Assembly: GCF_003434055.1 (NCBI RefSeq)
Contig: NZ_QVEX01000014.1
Coordinates: forward strand, 79,048 to 143,047
Direction: 5' to 3'
Origin: Enterocloster aldenensis
GTDB taxonomy: Bacteria; Bacillota; Clostridia; Lachnospirales; Lachnospiraceae
Length of the DNA stretch: 64,000 bases
The translations under genes were made by a program, and so were the position numbers. The notes beneath the pieces were generated by a model. That model saw only the letters and a list, made by a program, of their open reading frames with translations, was not told the origin of the DNA and ran no database searches. This document shows, one piece after another, positions 41,719-50,308 of this stretch; position 1 is the stretch's first letter; the number at the start of each line of letters is the position of its first letter.

Positions 41719-43005
41719 TTAATAAAAGAGATTTACTAAAAATGTGGTAAACGGCTCAAACCAGGTTAAAAGCAGCAGGTTGGTTACCAGCAGTATGTAA
41801 AAGGGAACAGCCTCTTTAATAAAGTCAGCTGTCTTGCATTTGGTGATGGAACAGGTCACAAACATCAGTGTCCCCATTGGCGGTGATAGAGCCCCTATTG
41901 CATTATTGAAGATGTATATCATTGCAAACTGGATTTCATTGATACCATAGGAGGCGGCAATGGGAGCCAGCAATGGTACCAGGATAATCATGGAGGCATT
42001 TCCCTCTATGAACATGCCCACAATAAGCAGGAAAATATTAACCACTATGAGGAACACGATTCTGCTGTGGATGGTGGCCAGCATCCACTCTGTTAGCATC
42101 TGAGGAATCCGTTCCTTGGTCAGGATCCAGGAGAATACGGAGGCAGCGGATACAATCAACATGATGGAAGCCGTGGTGCATACGGTTTCCTTCAGTCCGC
42201 GGCACAAATCCGTCAGCTTCATTTCCCTGTATATAATACCCAGGATTACGGCATAGATGATGGCAACAGCTCCTGCCTCCGTAGCGGTAAACACGCCAAT
42301 CCGGATTCCCCCGATGATGATGACGGGGAGCAGCAACGGCAGTACGGCGGGCCTGAAAACCTTCCAGAACCTGGGCCAGCTCATTTTCTCAGTGCTGAGG
42401 TTTCCATACCCCCTTTTCTTGGAAATGATACCCACAAGAATCATCATGGTCACGCACAGCAGCCCGCCCACGCCAATCCCTGAGATAAACAGCTTTCCAA
42501 TGGATACATTGGCAATGCAGCCATAAAGAATCATTGCGATACCCGGTGGGATTAAGGGTGTTATCATGGATGAGGCGGCTGTTACCACACTTGAGAATTC
42601 GAGGGAAAATCCCTTTTTCGTCATCTCCGGCACCAGCATCTTGGACTCCATAGCAGCGTCTGCGATGTTGGAACCAGATAAGCCTCCCATAACCGTTGAC
42701 AGCAGCACATTCACCTGGGCCAGCCCCCCGGGAAGCCGTCCGGTCACCACCTCGCAGAAGTTCATAATACGTTTGGTCACCCCTGTATAATTCATGAAAA
42801 TACCGGCGCACACAAAGAAGGGGATTGCCAGCAGGGATATCTTTTCCGTACCCACGATGGCCTGCTGGGCAAAAACAATGGAGTTAATATCCGGGTTCAG
42901 AAGGAAATAGACCATGGAGCCTCCCAAAACCGCAATATATACAGGAACCTTTAAAAACAGCAGCGCCAGCATTACAATGGACGCCAGTATTAATATATCA
43001 CTCAT
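41719..43005 (-). CDS. TRAP-3 large permease (DctM)
   Basis: 428 residues with DctM segments VMGGLSGSNIADAAMESKMLVP, TAASSMITPLIPPGIAM and a C-terminal SPPMGTLMFVTCSITKC. AAGGAGG lies 9 nt before the ATG at 43005, within the end of dctQ (8-nt overlap). Last gene of the dehydrogenase-TRAP-3 operon. Its motifs differ more from TRAP-1 and TRAP-2 than those do from each other. Confidence 0.93.
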   Translation of the reverse strand: MSDILILASIVMLALLFLKVPVYIAVLGGSMVYFLLNPDINSIVFAQQAIVGTEKISLLAIPFFVCAGIFMNYTGVTKRIMNFCEVVTGRLPGGLAQVNVLLSTVMGGLSGSNIADAAMESKMLVPEMTKKGFSLEFSSVVTAASSMITPLIPPGIAMILYGCIANVSIGKLFISGIGVGGLLCVTMMILVGIISKKRGYGNLSTEKMSWPRFWKVFRPAVLPLLLPVIIIGGIRIGVFTATEAGAVAIIYAVILGIIYREMKLTDLCRGLKETVCTTASIMLIVSAASVFSWILTKERIPQMLTEWMLATIHSRIVFLIVVNIFLLIVGMFIEGNASMIILVPLLAPIAASYGINEIQFAMIYIFNNAIGALSPPMGTLMFVTCSITKCKTADFIKEAVPFYILLVTNLLLLTWFEPFTTFLVNLFY

Positions 43006-43504
43006 TGCTTGCTGCCTCCTTTGCCTCAGACTTAACACCTTTTGCCAGACTGTAGAAATAGCTGATTATCATATCAATATAGGAAACCATGGCGATTCCG
43101 TAGATTCCTGCATAAGGTATTTTCAACATGCTGGTGGAACGGCCGCTTCTTAAAAACATCTGTATGAATCCGATACTCTGCTTAAACAGATACCCGATAA
43201 CAGCCACAACCACAACGGATATAACCACCTCCATCACTTTCTGTATTTTAGGCGGCATCATATCTACAATCATTTCAATGGCAACATGGTTGCCGGTTCG
43301 GAAGGCTGCGCCGGCAGCTGCGAACACAATCCACACCATACAGGCCAGCTGGACTTCCTCCAGCCAGGTAAACGGCGCTTTGAAAAGATAACGCCATATG
43401 ACTCCCATGAATGTCAGCACAATCAGCACGGAAAGAACTGCTGCTGCAACTATTATATCCAAATCCCCCAGCCAGGACAGCCTACTTTTATTTTTGCTTT
43501 GCAT
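42998..43504 (-). CDS. TRAP-3 small permease (DctQ)
   Basis: 168 residues, four membrane segments, with the DctQ region FTWLEEVQLACMVWIVFAAAGAA. It follows dctP after only 12 nt, without the hairpin seen in the other two TRAP operons, and overlaps dctM. Confidence 0.92.
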   Translation of the reverse strand: MQSKNKSRLSWLGDLDIIVAAAVLSVLIVLTFMGVIWRYLFKAPFTWLEEVQLACMVWIVFAAAGAAFRTGNHVAIEMIVDMMPPKIQKVMEVVISVVVVAVIGYLFKQSIGFIQMFLRSGRSTSMLKIPYAGIYGIAMVSYIDMIISYFYSLAKGVKSEAKEAASNE

Positions 43505-43516
43505 AAGTCTTTCTCC

Positions 43517-44596
43517 TTATTCCCCCATTGCTTCTTTAACCGTGTCATACAGTCCCTGGGACCAGCCGAATCTGTCTCCCATGGTATAGAATGCCTGCGC
43601 CTTTTCCTTGAATCCCTTAAGCACCTCCTCGCTGGGTTCCACAACCGTAACGCCCTCATCCTTCATCAGCTGCAAGTATTCCTTATCAGCCGCTTCCTGT
43701 ACCTGGTTATTATACTCCCCGGCTTCCTCCACGGTTTCAACCAGCCACTGCTGCTGTTCGGCGGTCAGGGAATTGAACCAATCAGCGGAGCAGACCCAGG
43801 TAGTGAAATTCTTCACATGACCGTCCAGAATCAGATAGGGAGCAACCTCATGAAGCTTTCTTCCGTATAAAGTGGCCAGGGGGTTCTCCGCGCCATCAAT
43901 GGTCTTTGTCTGCAGGGCCTGATATACATCACCAAGAGACATGCCTGTAGAGGTGGCCCCCAGCACATCAAAGCCAATGGACTGGATTTCATTCGAGGGA
44001 ACGCGAATCTTCATCCCGCTCAAATCCTCTACCGTGTTGACCGGTTTGGTAGTAAGGATATGCCGCTCTCCATATACCCAGTTGGAAGACAGGATTTTCA
44101 AGCCCTTTTCTTCCAGCTTGGCGCACTGTTCCTTATACCAGTCGGATTCTGTCAAGGTCCAGCACTGCTCCCAGCTGTCAAAGAGGAAGGGACCAAACAC
44201 AATACCAAAATCCGGTACACCGTAATCCGCATAAAACGCTCCGTCCGCCAGGGTACATACATTCTCCCCTAACAGCATAGAGTCAATCAGGGATGATTTA
44301 TCTCCCAGTTGGGAATCCGGATAAATCTCAATGGCCATGGTGCCGCCGGACTTCTGTCTTATGAGCTCCTGGGCCTTTTCCCAGCCAGCGCCCACTGGTT
44401 CGGAACCGGAATTTTCAAAGGCCACTTGCAGGACAACATCCGGCTCTGCATTATCTCCGGCCAACGCCTGACCTTTGCTTTCCCCTGCCTCTGCCGCTGC
44501 GCCTGTATCAGGCGCTGAACCACCTCCGCATGCAGACAGACCTGCTGCCGCCAATACCCCTGCCATGGTTAATGCCGCTAATTTTCTTAATTTCAT
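43517..44596 (-). CDS. TRAP-3 substrate-binding protein (DctP)
   Basis: 359 residues; lipobox GLSACGGG, DctP motifs IYPDSQLGDKSSLIDSMLLG, LSGMKIRVPSNEI (ligand Arg) and LGDVYQALQTKTIDGAENP. GGAGG is 8 nt before the ATG at 44596; the longer frame upstream is not supported. It follows the zinc dehydrogenase by 110 nt. The coupling to a polyol-type dehydrogenase suggests import of a sugar acid. Confidence 0.92.
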   Translation of the reverse strand: MKLRKLAALTMAGVLAAAGLSACGGGSAPDTGAAAEAGESKGQALAGDNAEPDVVLQVAFENSGSEPVGAGWEKAQELIRQKSGGTMAIEIYPDSQLGDKSSLIDSMLLGENVCTLADGAFYADYGVPDFGIVFGPFLFDSWEQCWTLTESDWYKEQCAKLEEKGLKILSSNWVYGERHILTTKPVNTVEDLSGMKIRVPSNEIQSIGFDVLGATSTGMSLGDVYQALQTKTIDGAENPLATLYGRKLHEVAPYLILDGHVKNFTTWVCSADWFNSLTAEQQQWLVETVEEAGEYNNQVQEAADKEYLQLMKDEGVTVVEPSEEVLKGFKEKAQAFYTMGDRFGWSQGLYDTVKEAMGE

Positions 44597-44706
44597 CCTT
44601 GTTCCCTCCATCATCCATAATATATTTATTTTTTTCCGCCCCGTTGTGCCGGGTACCAACGCACTCCGCTATGCACAGCTAACGGAAAGCAACCATTAAA
44701 CACGCC

Positions 44707-45735
44707 TTAATTTTTTGTGAAATCCAGAATTACCTTCAGCATATTGCCGGGATTATTGGCAAAGTCATGAAATGCCATGGCTCCGTCCTCAAACCTATAC
44801 ATATTGGTGATGATACGCTCCACCGGTGTATTACCTTCTTTTACCAAATCAATCAACTCCACAAAGTCCTTCTTTAATGCGTTTCTGGACCCAAAAACAT
44901 TTAGCTCCTTTTTCTGAAGCAGTGTAAAATTGAAATCCAGGTTTTTCTTGCCCACACCAATGACAGCTACCTTCCCACCAAAACAGGCCGCGTCTATACA
45001 GTTCTGGAAGGTAGAAGGAAGCCCCACTGCTTCAATCGTCACATCAAATCCATCCCCGTCCGTGATATCACTCACCTTCCTGTTAAAAGCTTCTGAGGAA
45101 TCATTAAGGAGTACTCCGTCCACGCCAAATTCCGTTGCCATCTTAAGCTTCCCCTGGGATACATCGGAAATGTAGACCTGGGCCCCCTTGGCCTTTGCTG
45201 CCACGGCGGCCAGCACACCTATGGTTCCTGCCCCCACTACCAGAACCCTGTCACCTTCGGTTACCCCGGCCCTGCTTACTCCGTGGTAGCTGATGCAGAA
45301 TGGCTCAATTGCAGCCAGCAGCCTTGGGTCCAGCCCCTTTCCGTCGTAGACCCGTTCTTCAGGCATGGTTATGTACTCCTGGAATGCCCCGTCTCTCTGG
45401 CATCCCATGGTCTGGTTATCCATGCAGGCATTCACGGTCCCGTGTTCGCAGGAATAGCAGTGTCCGCAGTTAAAATAAGGATTGCAGGTCACAACCATAC
45501 CGGCACGAAGTCCATGGCCATTATCCCTGTCAGCCTCCACTATTTCCGCGGAGAATTCATGTCCCGGTATACGCGGATAATCAAAGTAAGCAAAGGTTCC
45601 CTTATAAGAGCCCAAATCACTGCCGCAGATTCCGCCGTACAAAATCTTCAGTAACACCTCACCCTTTTTCCGCACCGGCATCTCAATGTCTTTGAACTCT
45701 ACCTGACCAGGCGCCTTTATATACATAGCCTTCAT
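44707..45735 (-). CDS. zinc-dependent medium-chain dehydrogenase (polyol or sugar-acid type)
   Basis: 342 residues. Catalytic zinc site GGICGSDLG and GHEFSAEIVE; structural zinc loop with four Cys in CNPYFNCGHCYSCEHGTVNAC (cysteines spaced 3-3-8 after the first); Rossmann motif VGAGTIGVLAA. The look is that of L-idonate 5-dehydrogenase, L-threonine dehydrogenase and related NAD(P) enzymes. First gene of the operon with TRAP-3. Oxidation of an imported sugar acid such as idonate or a similar compound is inference. Confidence 0.9.
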   Translation of the reverse strand: MKAMYIKAPGQVEFKDIEMPVRKKGEVLLKILYGGICGSDLGSYKGTFAYFDYPRIPGHEFSAEIVEADRDNGHGLRAGMVVTCNPYFNCGHCYSCEHGTVNACMDNQTMGCQRDGAFQEYITMPEERVYDGKGLDPRLLAAIEPFCISYHGVSRAGVTEGDRVLVVGAGTIGVLAAVAAKAKGAQVYISDVSQGKLKMATEFGVDGVLLNDSSEAFNRKVSDITDGDGFDVTIEAVGLPSTFQNCIDAACFGGKVAVIGVGKKNLDFNFTLLQKKELNVFGSRNALKKDFVELIDLVKEGNTPVERIITNMYRFEDGAMAFHDFANNPGNMLKVILDFTKN

Positions 45736-45764
45736 TCATTATCCTCCCTTGCCTTCAATGTATT

Positions 45765-45784
45765 CTTTGTTGTATACATCAAAG
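45765..45784. promoter_or_regulatory. 20-bp palindrome, candidate GntR operator
   Basis: CTTTGTTGTATACATCAAAG is an inverted repeat with one mismatched pair and a GTATAC centre, as in FadR-subfamily operators. It overlaps the edge of the -10 box (45783-45788) and the start site of the TRAP-3 operon. The divergent GntR gene begins 219 nt away. Confidence 0.75.
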
Positions 45785-45811
45785 TATATTAAATAGTATC
45801 CAAGTTGTCAA
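45783..45811 (-). promoter_or_regulatory. consensus promoter of the dehydrogenase-TRAP-3 operon
   Basis: Read leftward: TTGACA (45806-45811), 17 bp, TATACT (45783-45788), 48 nt before the dehydrogenase start. Confidence 0.87.
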
Positions 45812-45927
45812 TATTTTTTTGTCTATTCTTGTATCCTTTGTTAAAATTGTTAAAATTTTTTGGTATTTTTTATGCATTTTAACTATTTTAATTTAGTGGT
45901 CACAATATCATATCATCTCCCTTCTGC

Positions 45928-45956
45928 TTGAAGGAATCCAGTATCTATGTTAAGAT
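45928..45956 (+). promoter_or_regulatory. promoter of the GntR regulator gene
   Basis: TTGAAG (45928-45933), 17 bp, TAAGAT (45951-45956), 47 nt before the ATG. The region between the two divergent promoters is very AT-rich. Confidence 0.6.
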
Positions 45957-46002
45957 ACAATGAGGGATACATGTACGCACACATAAAAGGAGCTATGGGG
46001 AA

Positions 46003-46677
46003 ATGGCAAAAACGAATCTAAAAACCCTGGCATATAACAGCATTAAACAAAAGATTATTACCTGCGAATATGCGCCGGGAACTTATTTAAGCGAGGAATT
46101 AATAACAGACCAGTTAAAGATAAGCAGAACACCTGTCCGTGACGCTCTGAGCCGTTTGGAGCAGGAAGGGCTATTGGAAATAAGACCCAAAAAAGGAATC
46201 ATGGTCACCACCCTTTCCATCAAGGATGTGAATATGATATTCGAAATCCGTAAAATGTATGAGCCTTATATTTTAATCAATTATGGTTCGCTCATACCCG
46301 AGGACCGGCTCAATGAGTTCTATCAGATTTTTTCATGCAAGAATGCTGACAGCGAATGCTTTCAGAATAACAATTATTTTTATGACCTGGATTCCTCCTT
46401 CCACATGCTGATTGTCAACGCCTGTCCTAATATATACCTGAGACAAAACTATGAATTAATCCAGACCCAGAGCGAACGCTTCCGCTACATGACCGGCAAC
46501 GTATCCAACAACCGTCTGGAGGAAACCTTTAAGGAGCATGTGGACATTATTGTGAACTGTCTTCAGAAGGATTGGAATGCTGCCGCAGAAAAACTTCTTC
46601 TCCATCTGGATGAATCTAAGAAATCAACTTTTAAATTGGTTTTTGACAGCATGGATAGCCATGATATCGGATTCTAG
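46003..46677 (+). CDS. GntR-family (FadR subfamily) transcriptional regulator
   Basis: 224 residues. A winged helix occupies residues 5-75 (ELITDQLKISRTPVRDALSRLEQEGL), the rest is an all-helical FCD effector domain with metal-binding-like residues (HMLIVNA, FKEHVDIIVNCL). FCD-type GntR proteins commonly sense sugar acids or hydroxy acids. It diverges from the dehydrogenase-TRAP-3 operon, whose promoter carries a matching palindrome, so it most likely represses that operon. AAAGGAG precedes the ATG. Confidence 0.92.
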   Translation: MAKTNLKTLAYNSIKQKIITCEYAPGTYLSEELITDQLKISRTPVRDALSRLEQEGLLEIRPKKGIMVTTLSIKDVNMIFEIRKMYEPYILINYGSLIPEDRLNEFYQIFSCKNADSECFQNNNYFYDLDSSFHMLIVNACPNIYLRQNYELIQTQSERFRYMTGNVSNNRLEETFKEHVDIIVNCLQKDWNAAAEKLLLHLDESKKSTFKLVFDSMDSHDIGF

Positions 46678-46687
46678 ACAAAATAAG

Positions 46688-46723
46688 AGACCTCACAGCC
46701 CATAAAAATCTTCTGTGGGGTCT
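46688..46723. terminator. bidirectional terminator between gntR and xth
   Basis: AGACCTCACAG (46688-46698) pairs with CTGTGGGGTCT (46713-46723) around 14 nt, with one G-T pair. TTTTATC follows on the right and CTTATTTTG on the left, serving both convergent genes. Confidence 0.88.
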
Positions 46724-46767
46724 TTTATCATTAATATTTCAGTCTTTATTTTTGTCTTTCTGGCTTC

Positions 46768-47523
46768 CTACTCCATCACCAGCTCCACCGGACAATGGTC
46801 AGATCCCATGACTTGCGTATGGATGGACGCGCCAACCAGCCTGTCCTTCAGGCTTTCCGACACGCAGAAATAATCAATGCGCCACCCTGCGTTCTTGGCC
46901 CTGGCGCTGAAACGGTAGGACCACCAGGAATAAATCCCTTCTGCATCCGGATAAAAATACCGGAAGGTATCAACAAACCCGGCTGCCAGCAAATCCGTGA
47001 ATTTCCCACGTTCTTCATCCGTAAATCCAGCGTTCTTCCGGTTGGTCTTGGGATTCTTAAGGTCAATCTCCTTGTGGGCAACGTTCAGGTCCCCGCAGAA
47101 AACCACCGGCTTATCCTTCTCAAGCCCCTTTAAGTAGGCCAGGAAATCATCCTCCCATTTCATCCTGTAGTCCAGCCTTGCAAGGCCGTCCTGGGAATTG
47201 GGCGTATAGCAGGTAACCACATAGTAATCCGGGAATTCAGCCGTAATCACCCGGCCCTCCGTGTCATGCTCCTCCATTCCGATGCCGTAGGATACGGATA
47301 AGGGTTCCTCCTTGGTAAACATGGCTGTGCCGGAGTATCCCTTTTTCAAGGCATAATTCCAGTACTGGTGATACCCCGGAAGGTCCAGGTCAATCTGTCC
47401 CTCCTGCAGCTTGCTTTCCTGTATACAGAATACATCCGCATCAATTTCCTTGAAAAAATCCAGGAACCCCTTGCCGACACAGGCCCGCAGCCCGTTTACA
47501 TTCCATGAAATAAATTTTGCCAT
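46768..47523 (-). CDS. xth: exodeoxyribonuclease III
   Basis: AP endonuclease and 3'-5' exonuclease of base-excision repair. The 251-residue protein has all ExoIII/APE1 motifs: [22 protein letters not shown] (metal Glu), [20 protein letters not shown] (Asp, Asn), [10 protein letters not shown] and [12 protein letters not shown] (catalytic Asp-His). Complete and of normal length. It is 12 nt downstream of luxS in one transcript. Confidence 0.96.
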   Translation of the reverse strand: MAKFISWNVNGLRACVGKGFLDFFKEIDADVFCIQESKLQEGQIDLDLPGYHQYWNYALKKGYSGTAMFTKEEPLSVSYGIGMEEHDTEGRVITAEFPDYYVVTCYTPNSQDGLARLDYRMKWEDDFLAYLKGLEKDKPVVFCGDLNVAHKEIDLKNPKTNRKNAGFTDEERGKFTDLLAAGFVDTFRYFYPDAEGIYSWWSYRFSARAKNAGWRIDYFCVSESLKDRLVGASIHTQVMGSDHCPVELVME

Positions 47524-47535
47524 CTGTCTGACCTC

Positions 47536-48024
47536 CTACTGTTCCGGATACACAAGCCTGGATTCCGGAAATCCATCAATATGGTAAAGCACTTCCAGAT
47601 ACCGTCTTGACACGTACTTTGCCATGTCCAGGTTGTGGTCCAGACAGTTTCCGCAGTCCTTTGGCTCTGTCCCCGGGATTACCCCTTCAAAATCACGCAC
47701 ATATTCGAATGTATGGATGATCATGTCAAGGATGTCCCTGGAACCATAATCCCCGGCCATCAGGAAATAACATCCTGTCCTGCAGCCCATGGGCCCGAAG
47801 TAAATCACCTTGTCCCCCTGTCCGCTGTATATCCTCAGATAGGTTGCCGCCAGATGCTCCAGGGTGTGAAGCTCCGCGGTGTTCATGACCGGCTCCTCAT
47901 TGGGGCTTGTCATGCGCAGGTCAAAAGTGGTTATCACCTGGTCCCCCACCTTGTCCTTGCGGGATACATAGATCCCGGGCTGTAATTTCACGTGGTCAAT
48001 ACTGAAGCTTGCTATTTTCTCCAT
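47536..48024 (-). CDS. luxS: S-ribosylhomocysteine lyase (AI-2 synthase)
   Basis: Cleaves S-ribosylhomocysteine to homocysteine and the AI-2 precursor DPD in the activated methyl cycle. Iron-ligand motif HTLEHL, catalytic Cys in GPMGCRTGCYFL, and CGNCLDHNL with the third metal ligand; 162 residues. GGAGG precedes a run of three ATGs; the last (48024, giving MEKIASF) has the best spacing and matches usual family N-termini. Partner xth follows. Pfs is not nearby. Confidence 0.96.
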   Translation of the reverse strand: MEKIASFSIDHVKLQPGIYVSRKDKVGDQVITTFDLRMTSPNEEPVMNTAELHTLEHLAATYLRIYSGQGDKVIYFGPMGCRTGCYFLMAGDYGSRDILDMIIHTFEYVRDFEGVIPGTEPKDCGNCLDHNLDMAKYVSRRYLEVLYHIDGFPESRLVYPEQ

Positions 48025-48071
48025 CATCATTTCCTCCTGATCCATTTATGATCCTGTGGCTGTCCTTATTG

Positions 48072-50195
48072 TTAATCGCTGCCGTAATATCCATACAGGA
48101 ACTTTGCACACGGCTCATCCTGGTAATTATAAAAATACAGGTAATTGCCAATGCTCCTGGTATAAAAATGTGGTTCTATATCCGATATGTTCCCGCCTTC
48201 ATCTGTCAAGGTTTTCATCAGGCGGCCGTCCTTGTAAATATGGTACTGGACGCTGGCCGGATTGTCACGGTTCCTGTAATCTATGATTTCTATATAGGCC
48301 ATATGGTCATCTATGCCATACACATACCTGGAGGGCAGCTCCTCCTCACCCTTGCCTCCTGTTTCATAATCCAGCAGGAACTTCCCATTAGGGTCATAAT
48401 AATGTTCCGCCTGCTGGTCCGTAATGACAAAGACTCCCGCATATTCCCCGTAAAAGCGGACTTCTACATCCTCTGCCGTGACTCCATACTTTTGAAGCAG
48501 CTGGGGATGGGCTTCTGCAAAAGCTTCCTCCTGCCAGTAAAAGGGAGTGTCATCCTGGTCCTGTTCCCGGTCCACCCACTGGTTCTTTCCAATGGAATAA
48601 TGGCCGTATCCGCCGGTCATCGTATCCATCATGGGAAGCACGGTGTCGCGGCTGCACTCCAAAAACAGGGACACCTGGTCACAGTCCACATGGCTGATGA
48701 ACTGAAGGAGGTTCATATGGGAATCAAACACCCCAATCCCCTGCTCACCCAGCAGATAATCTCCGTCTGCCAGGATTACATGTCCTTGCGGCAGCGGGAT
48801 GGCCGCGGTAAAATCCTCATCCGGCGCAAGCAGGTTAGCGGGCAGTTCTTTGGCCCCGTCCCCAATCCCCACATATCCAAGGCCGTTGATCAAGGACTGT
48901 CCGTCCTCCCCCGTAAGCCATTCAAACAGTTCGTATGCCTTGGAATCCTTTGGCGTATCCGCCCTGACGGCAGCATAAAAATCATTGACAAAGGGGTAGC
49001 TTTTGCTGCGGATTGTCTCGCTGGAAGGCATGACGCCGTCCACTGCCATGAAGGTAAGCTCCGGCTTCTGGTACATGTTCCTGGCATAATAATAAACCGA
49101 ATACCCAAGGGCATCGCCTGTTCCGTCATAGGCGGAGACATTCTCCAGCAGACCTTCCATATCGCTTACAATCAGGTCCACAGGCGCCCCTGCCATCTTC
49201 TTTCCCTTCATCACCAGCTTTTCCATCAGGTTCTGGCTTCCTGATTCCATTGGCCTCTGGAAGGCCTGGATTTTCCGGTCCTTCCCGCCCACCTCCTTCC
49301 AGTTGGTGGTCCTGCCTGAATAAATGTCCACAATCTGGCTGCGGGTCAGTGAATGGACCGGATTGGACCGGTTGGCCAGGAATACAAGGGCGTCCCTGCC
49401 AATGGGCTTCATGATGACTTCATTTCCCGGTTCTTCAAAGGCTTCCAGCACCCGATCCCCCGGCTCATAGGCAATCACAAGTTCAGGGCGGTTCTCAGGC
49501 GAAACATATCCCGCAAACAGGGACATCCATGCCTGAGTTGTCTTTTCATGGGTGATGGCGGACTCTGCCTCCATCCTGGAAGCCCCTGTAGCCATCCTGT
49601 ACATGGCCTGGGAAATGGGCAGGGTTGCGGTGGAACCGTCTATCCTTGGAAATTCCTCCTTCCCGATTATGGGGATGGAGCAGACGGCTGTCCCTGTCTC
49701 CATACCCTGTATGGCCTTCAGGTTATTCCTTTCATTGGGGCTCAGCACACTGTCGTCAAACCGGTCCGGGGAAATGGTCCCCTGGTACCAGGGCTGCTGT
49801 GAAAAGTATTGGTTCAGGTCATTGCTTTTAAACTGCCGCCCATGCCTTGCATATATCTCATTCCTGGCCAGGCGCAGTTCCTCCTGGGTCAGGCCGGCAA
49901 GCTCCTTTTGGGTATATACATGGGTCAGTGCATCCGGCAGGATATAATCATCCCCCATTTTTCCCACCTTATAAATAGTCCCATCGTCCTTTTGGTCCCC
50001 ATCCCCCAGGTCAGGCCCCTTATCCGTTCCCTGGTCCGCCTGCGCCGTGCCGCCCTGCGTGGCCCCTGATTCCTGCGTGGTCCCTGTTCCCTGCCCCGCA
50101 CTTCCCTCCGGATCAATCCTGGATTCCTGTGTGTGGCAGCCTGCCAGGGACAGCACAAGCGCCGCTGCCAGTATTACCCTATACTGTTTTTTCAT
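48072..50195 (-). CDS. lipoprotein with YARHG and PstS-like binding domains
   Basis: About 707 residues. Lipobox SLAGCH, a Gly/Thr/Gln linker, a YARHG domain (about 95-165; LRLARNEIYARHGRQF and YFSQQPWYQG), a phosphate-type periplasmic-binding domain (about 180-470; DGSTATLPISQAM, IGRDALVFLANRSNPV, IYSGRTTNWKEVGG, QRPMESGSQN) and a C-terminal region of about 230 residues that I do not recognise. The DGSTAT segment corresponds to the phosphate-binding DGSST of PstS. No ABC permease is nearby, so it is more likely a surface sensor or scavenger than a transporter part. Confidence 0.82.
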   Translation of the reverse strand: MKKQYRVILAAALVLSLAGCHTQESRIDPEGSAGQGTGTTQESGATQGGTAQADQGTDKGPDLGDGDQKDDGTIYKVGKMGDDYILPDALTHVYTQKELAGLTQEELRLARNEIYARHGRQFKSNDLNQYFSQQPWYQGTISPDRFDDSVLSPNERNNLKAIQGMETGTAVCSIPIIGKEEFPRIDGSTATLPISQAMYRMATGASRMEAESAITHEKTTQAWMSLFAGYVSPENRPELVIAYEPGDRVLEAFEEPGNEVIMKPIGRDALVFLANRSNPVHSLTRSQIVDIYSGRTTNWKEVGGKDRKIQAFQRPMESGSQNLMEKLVMKGKKMAGAPVDLIVSDMEGLLENVSAYDGTGDALGYSVYYYARNMYQKPELTFMAVDGVMPSSETIRSKSYPFVNDFYAAVRADTPKDSKAYELFEWLTGEDGQSLINGLGYVGIGDGAKELPANLLAPDEDFTAAIPLPQGHVILADGDYLLGEQGIGVFDSHMNLLQFISHVDCDQVSLFLECSRDTVLPMMDTMTGGYGHYSIGKNQWVDREQDQDDTPFYWQEEAFAEAHPQLLQKYGVTAEDVEVRFYGEYAGVFVITDQQAEHYYDPNGKFLLDYETGGKGEEELPSRYVYGIDDHMAYIEIIDYRNRDNPASVQYHIYKDGRLMKTLTDEGGNISDIEPHFYTRSIGNYLYFYNYQDEPCAKFLYGYYGSD

Positions 50196-50250
50196 ACACT
50201 TCCCTTTCCGGCGTCCAGGAAACCAACGCCAGCCACTTAATGCAAAAAGG

Positions 50251-50270
50251 GGCAGGATAACCATCCTGCC
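50251..50270 (-). terminator. terminator of the YbiT-like ABC-F gene
   Basis: GGCAGGAT / ATCCTGCC, a perfect 8-bp stem with a 4-nt loop, followed leftward by CCCCTTTTTGC. A second short palindrome (50285-50303, GTGTACTCC / GGAGTACAC) lies between it and the stop codon. Confidence 0.88.
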
Positions 50271-50308
50271 TCCCTTTTATCTCTGTGTACTCCAGGAGTA
50301 CACCTTTA

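Noticed and set aside
13836..44596. Sialic-acid (SiaPQM) identity for a TRAP system
   Set aside because: No sialate lyase, ManNAc epimerase or kinase lies in the window, and binding-protein specificity cannot be read from these motifs.
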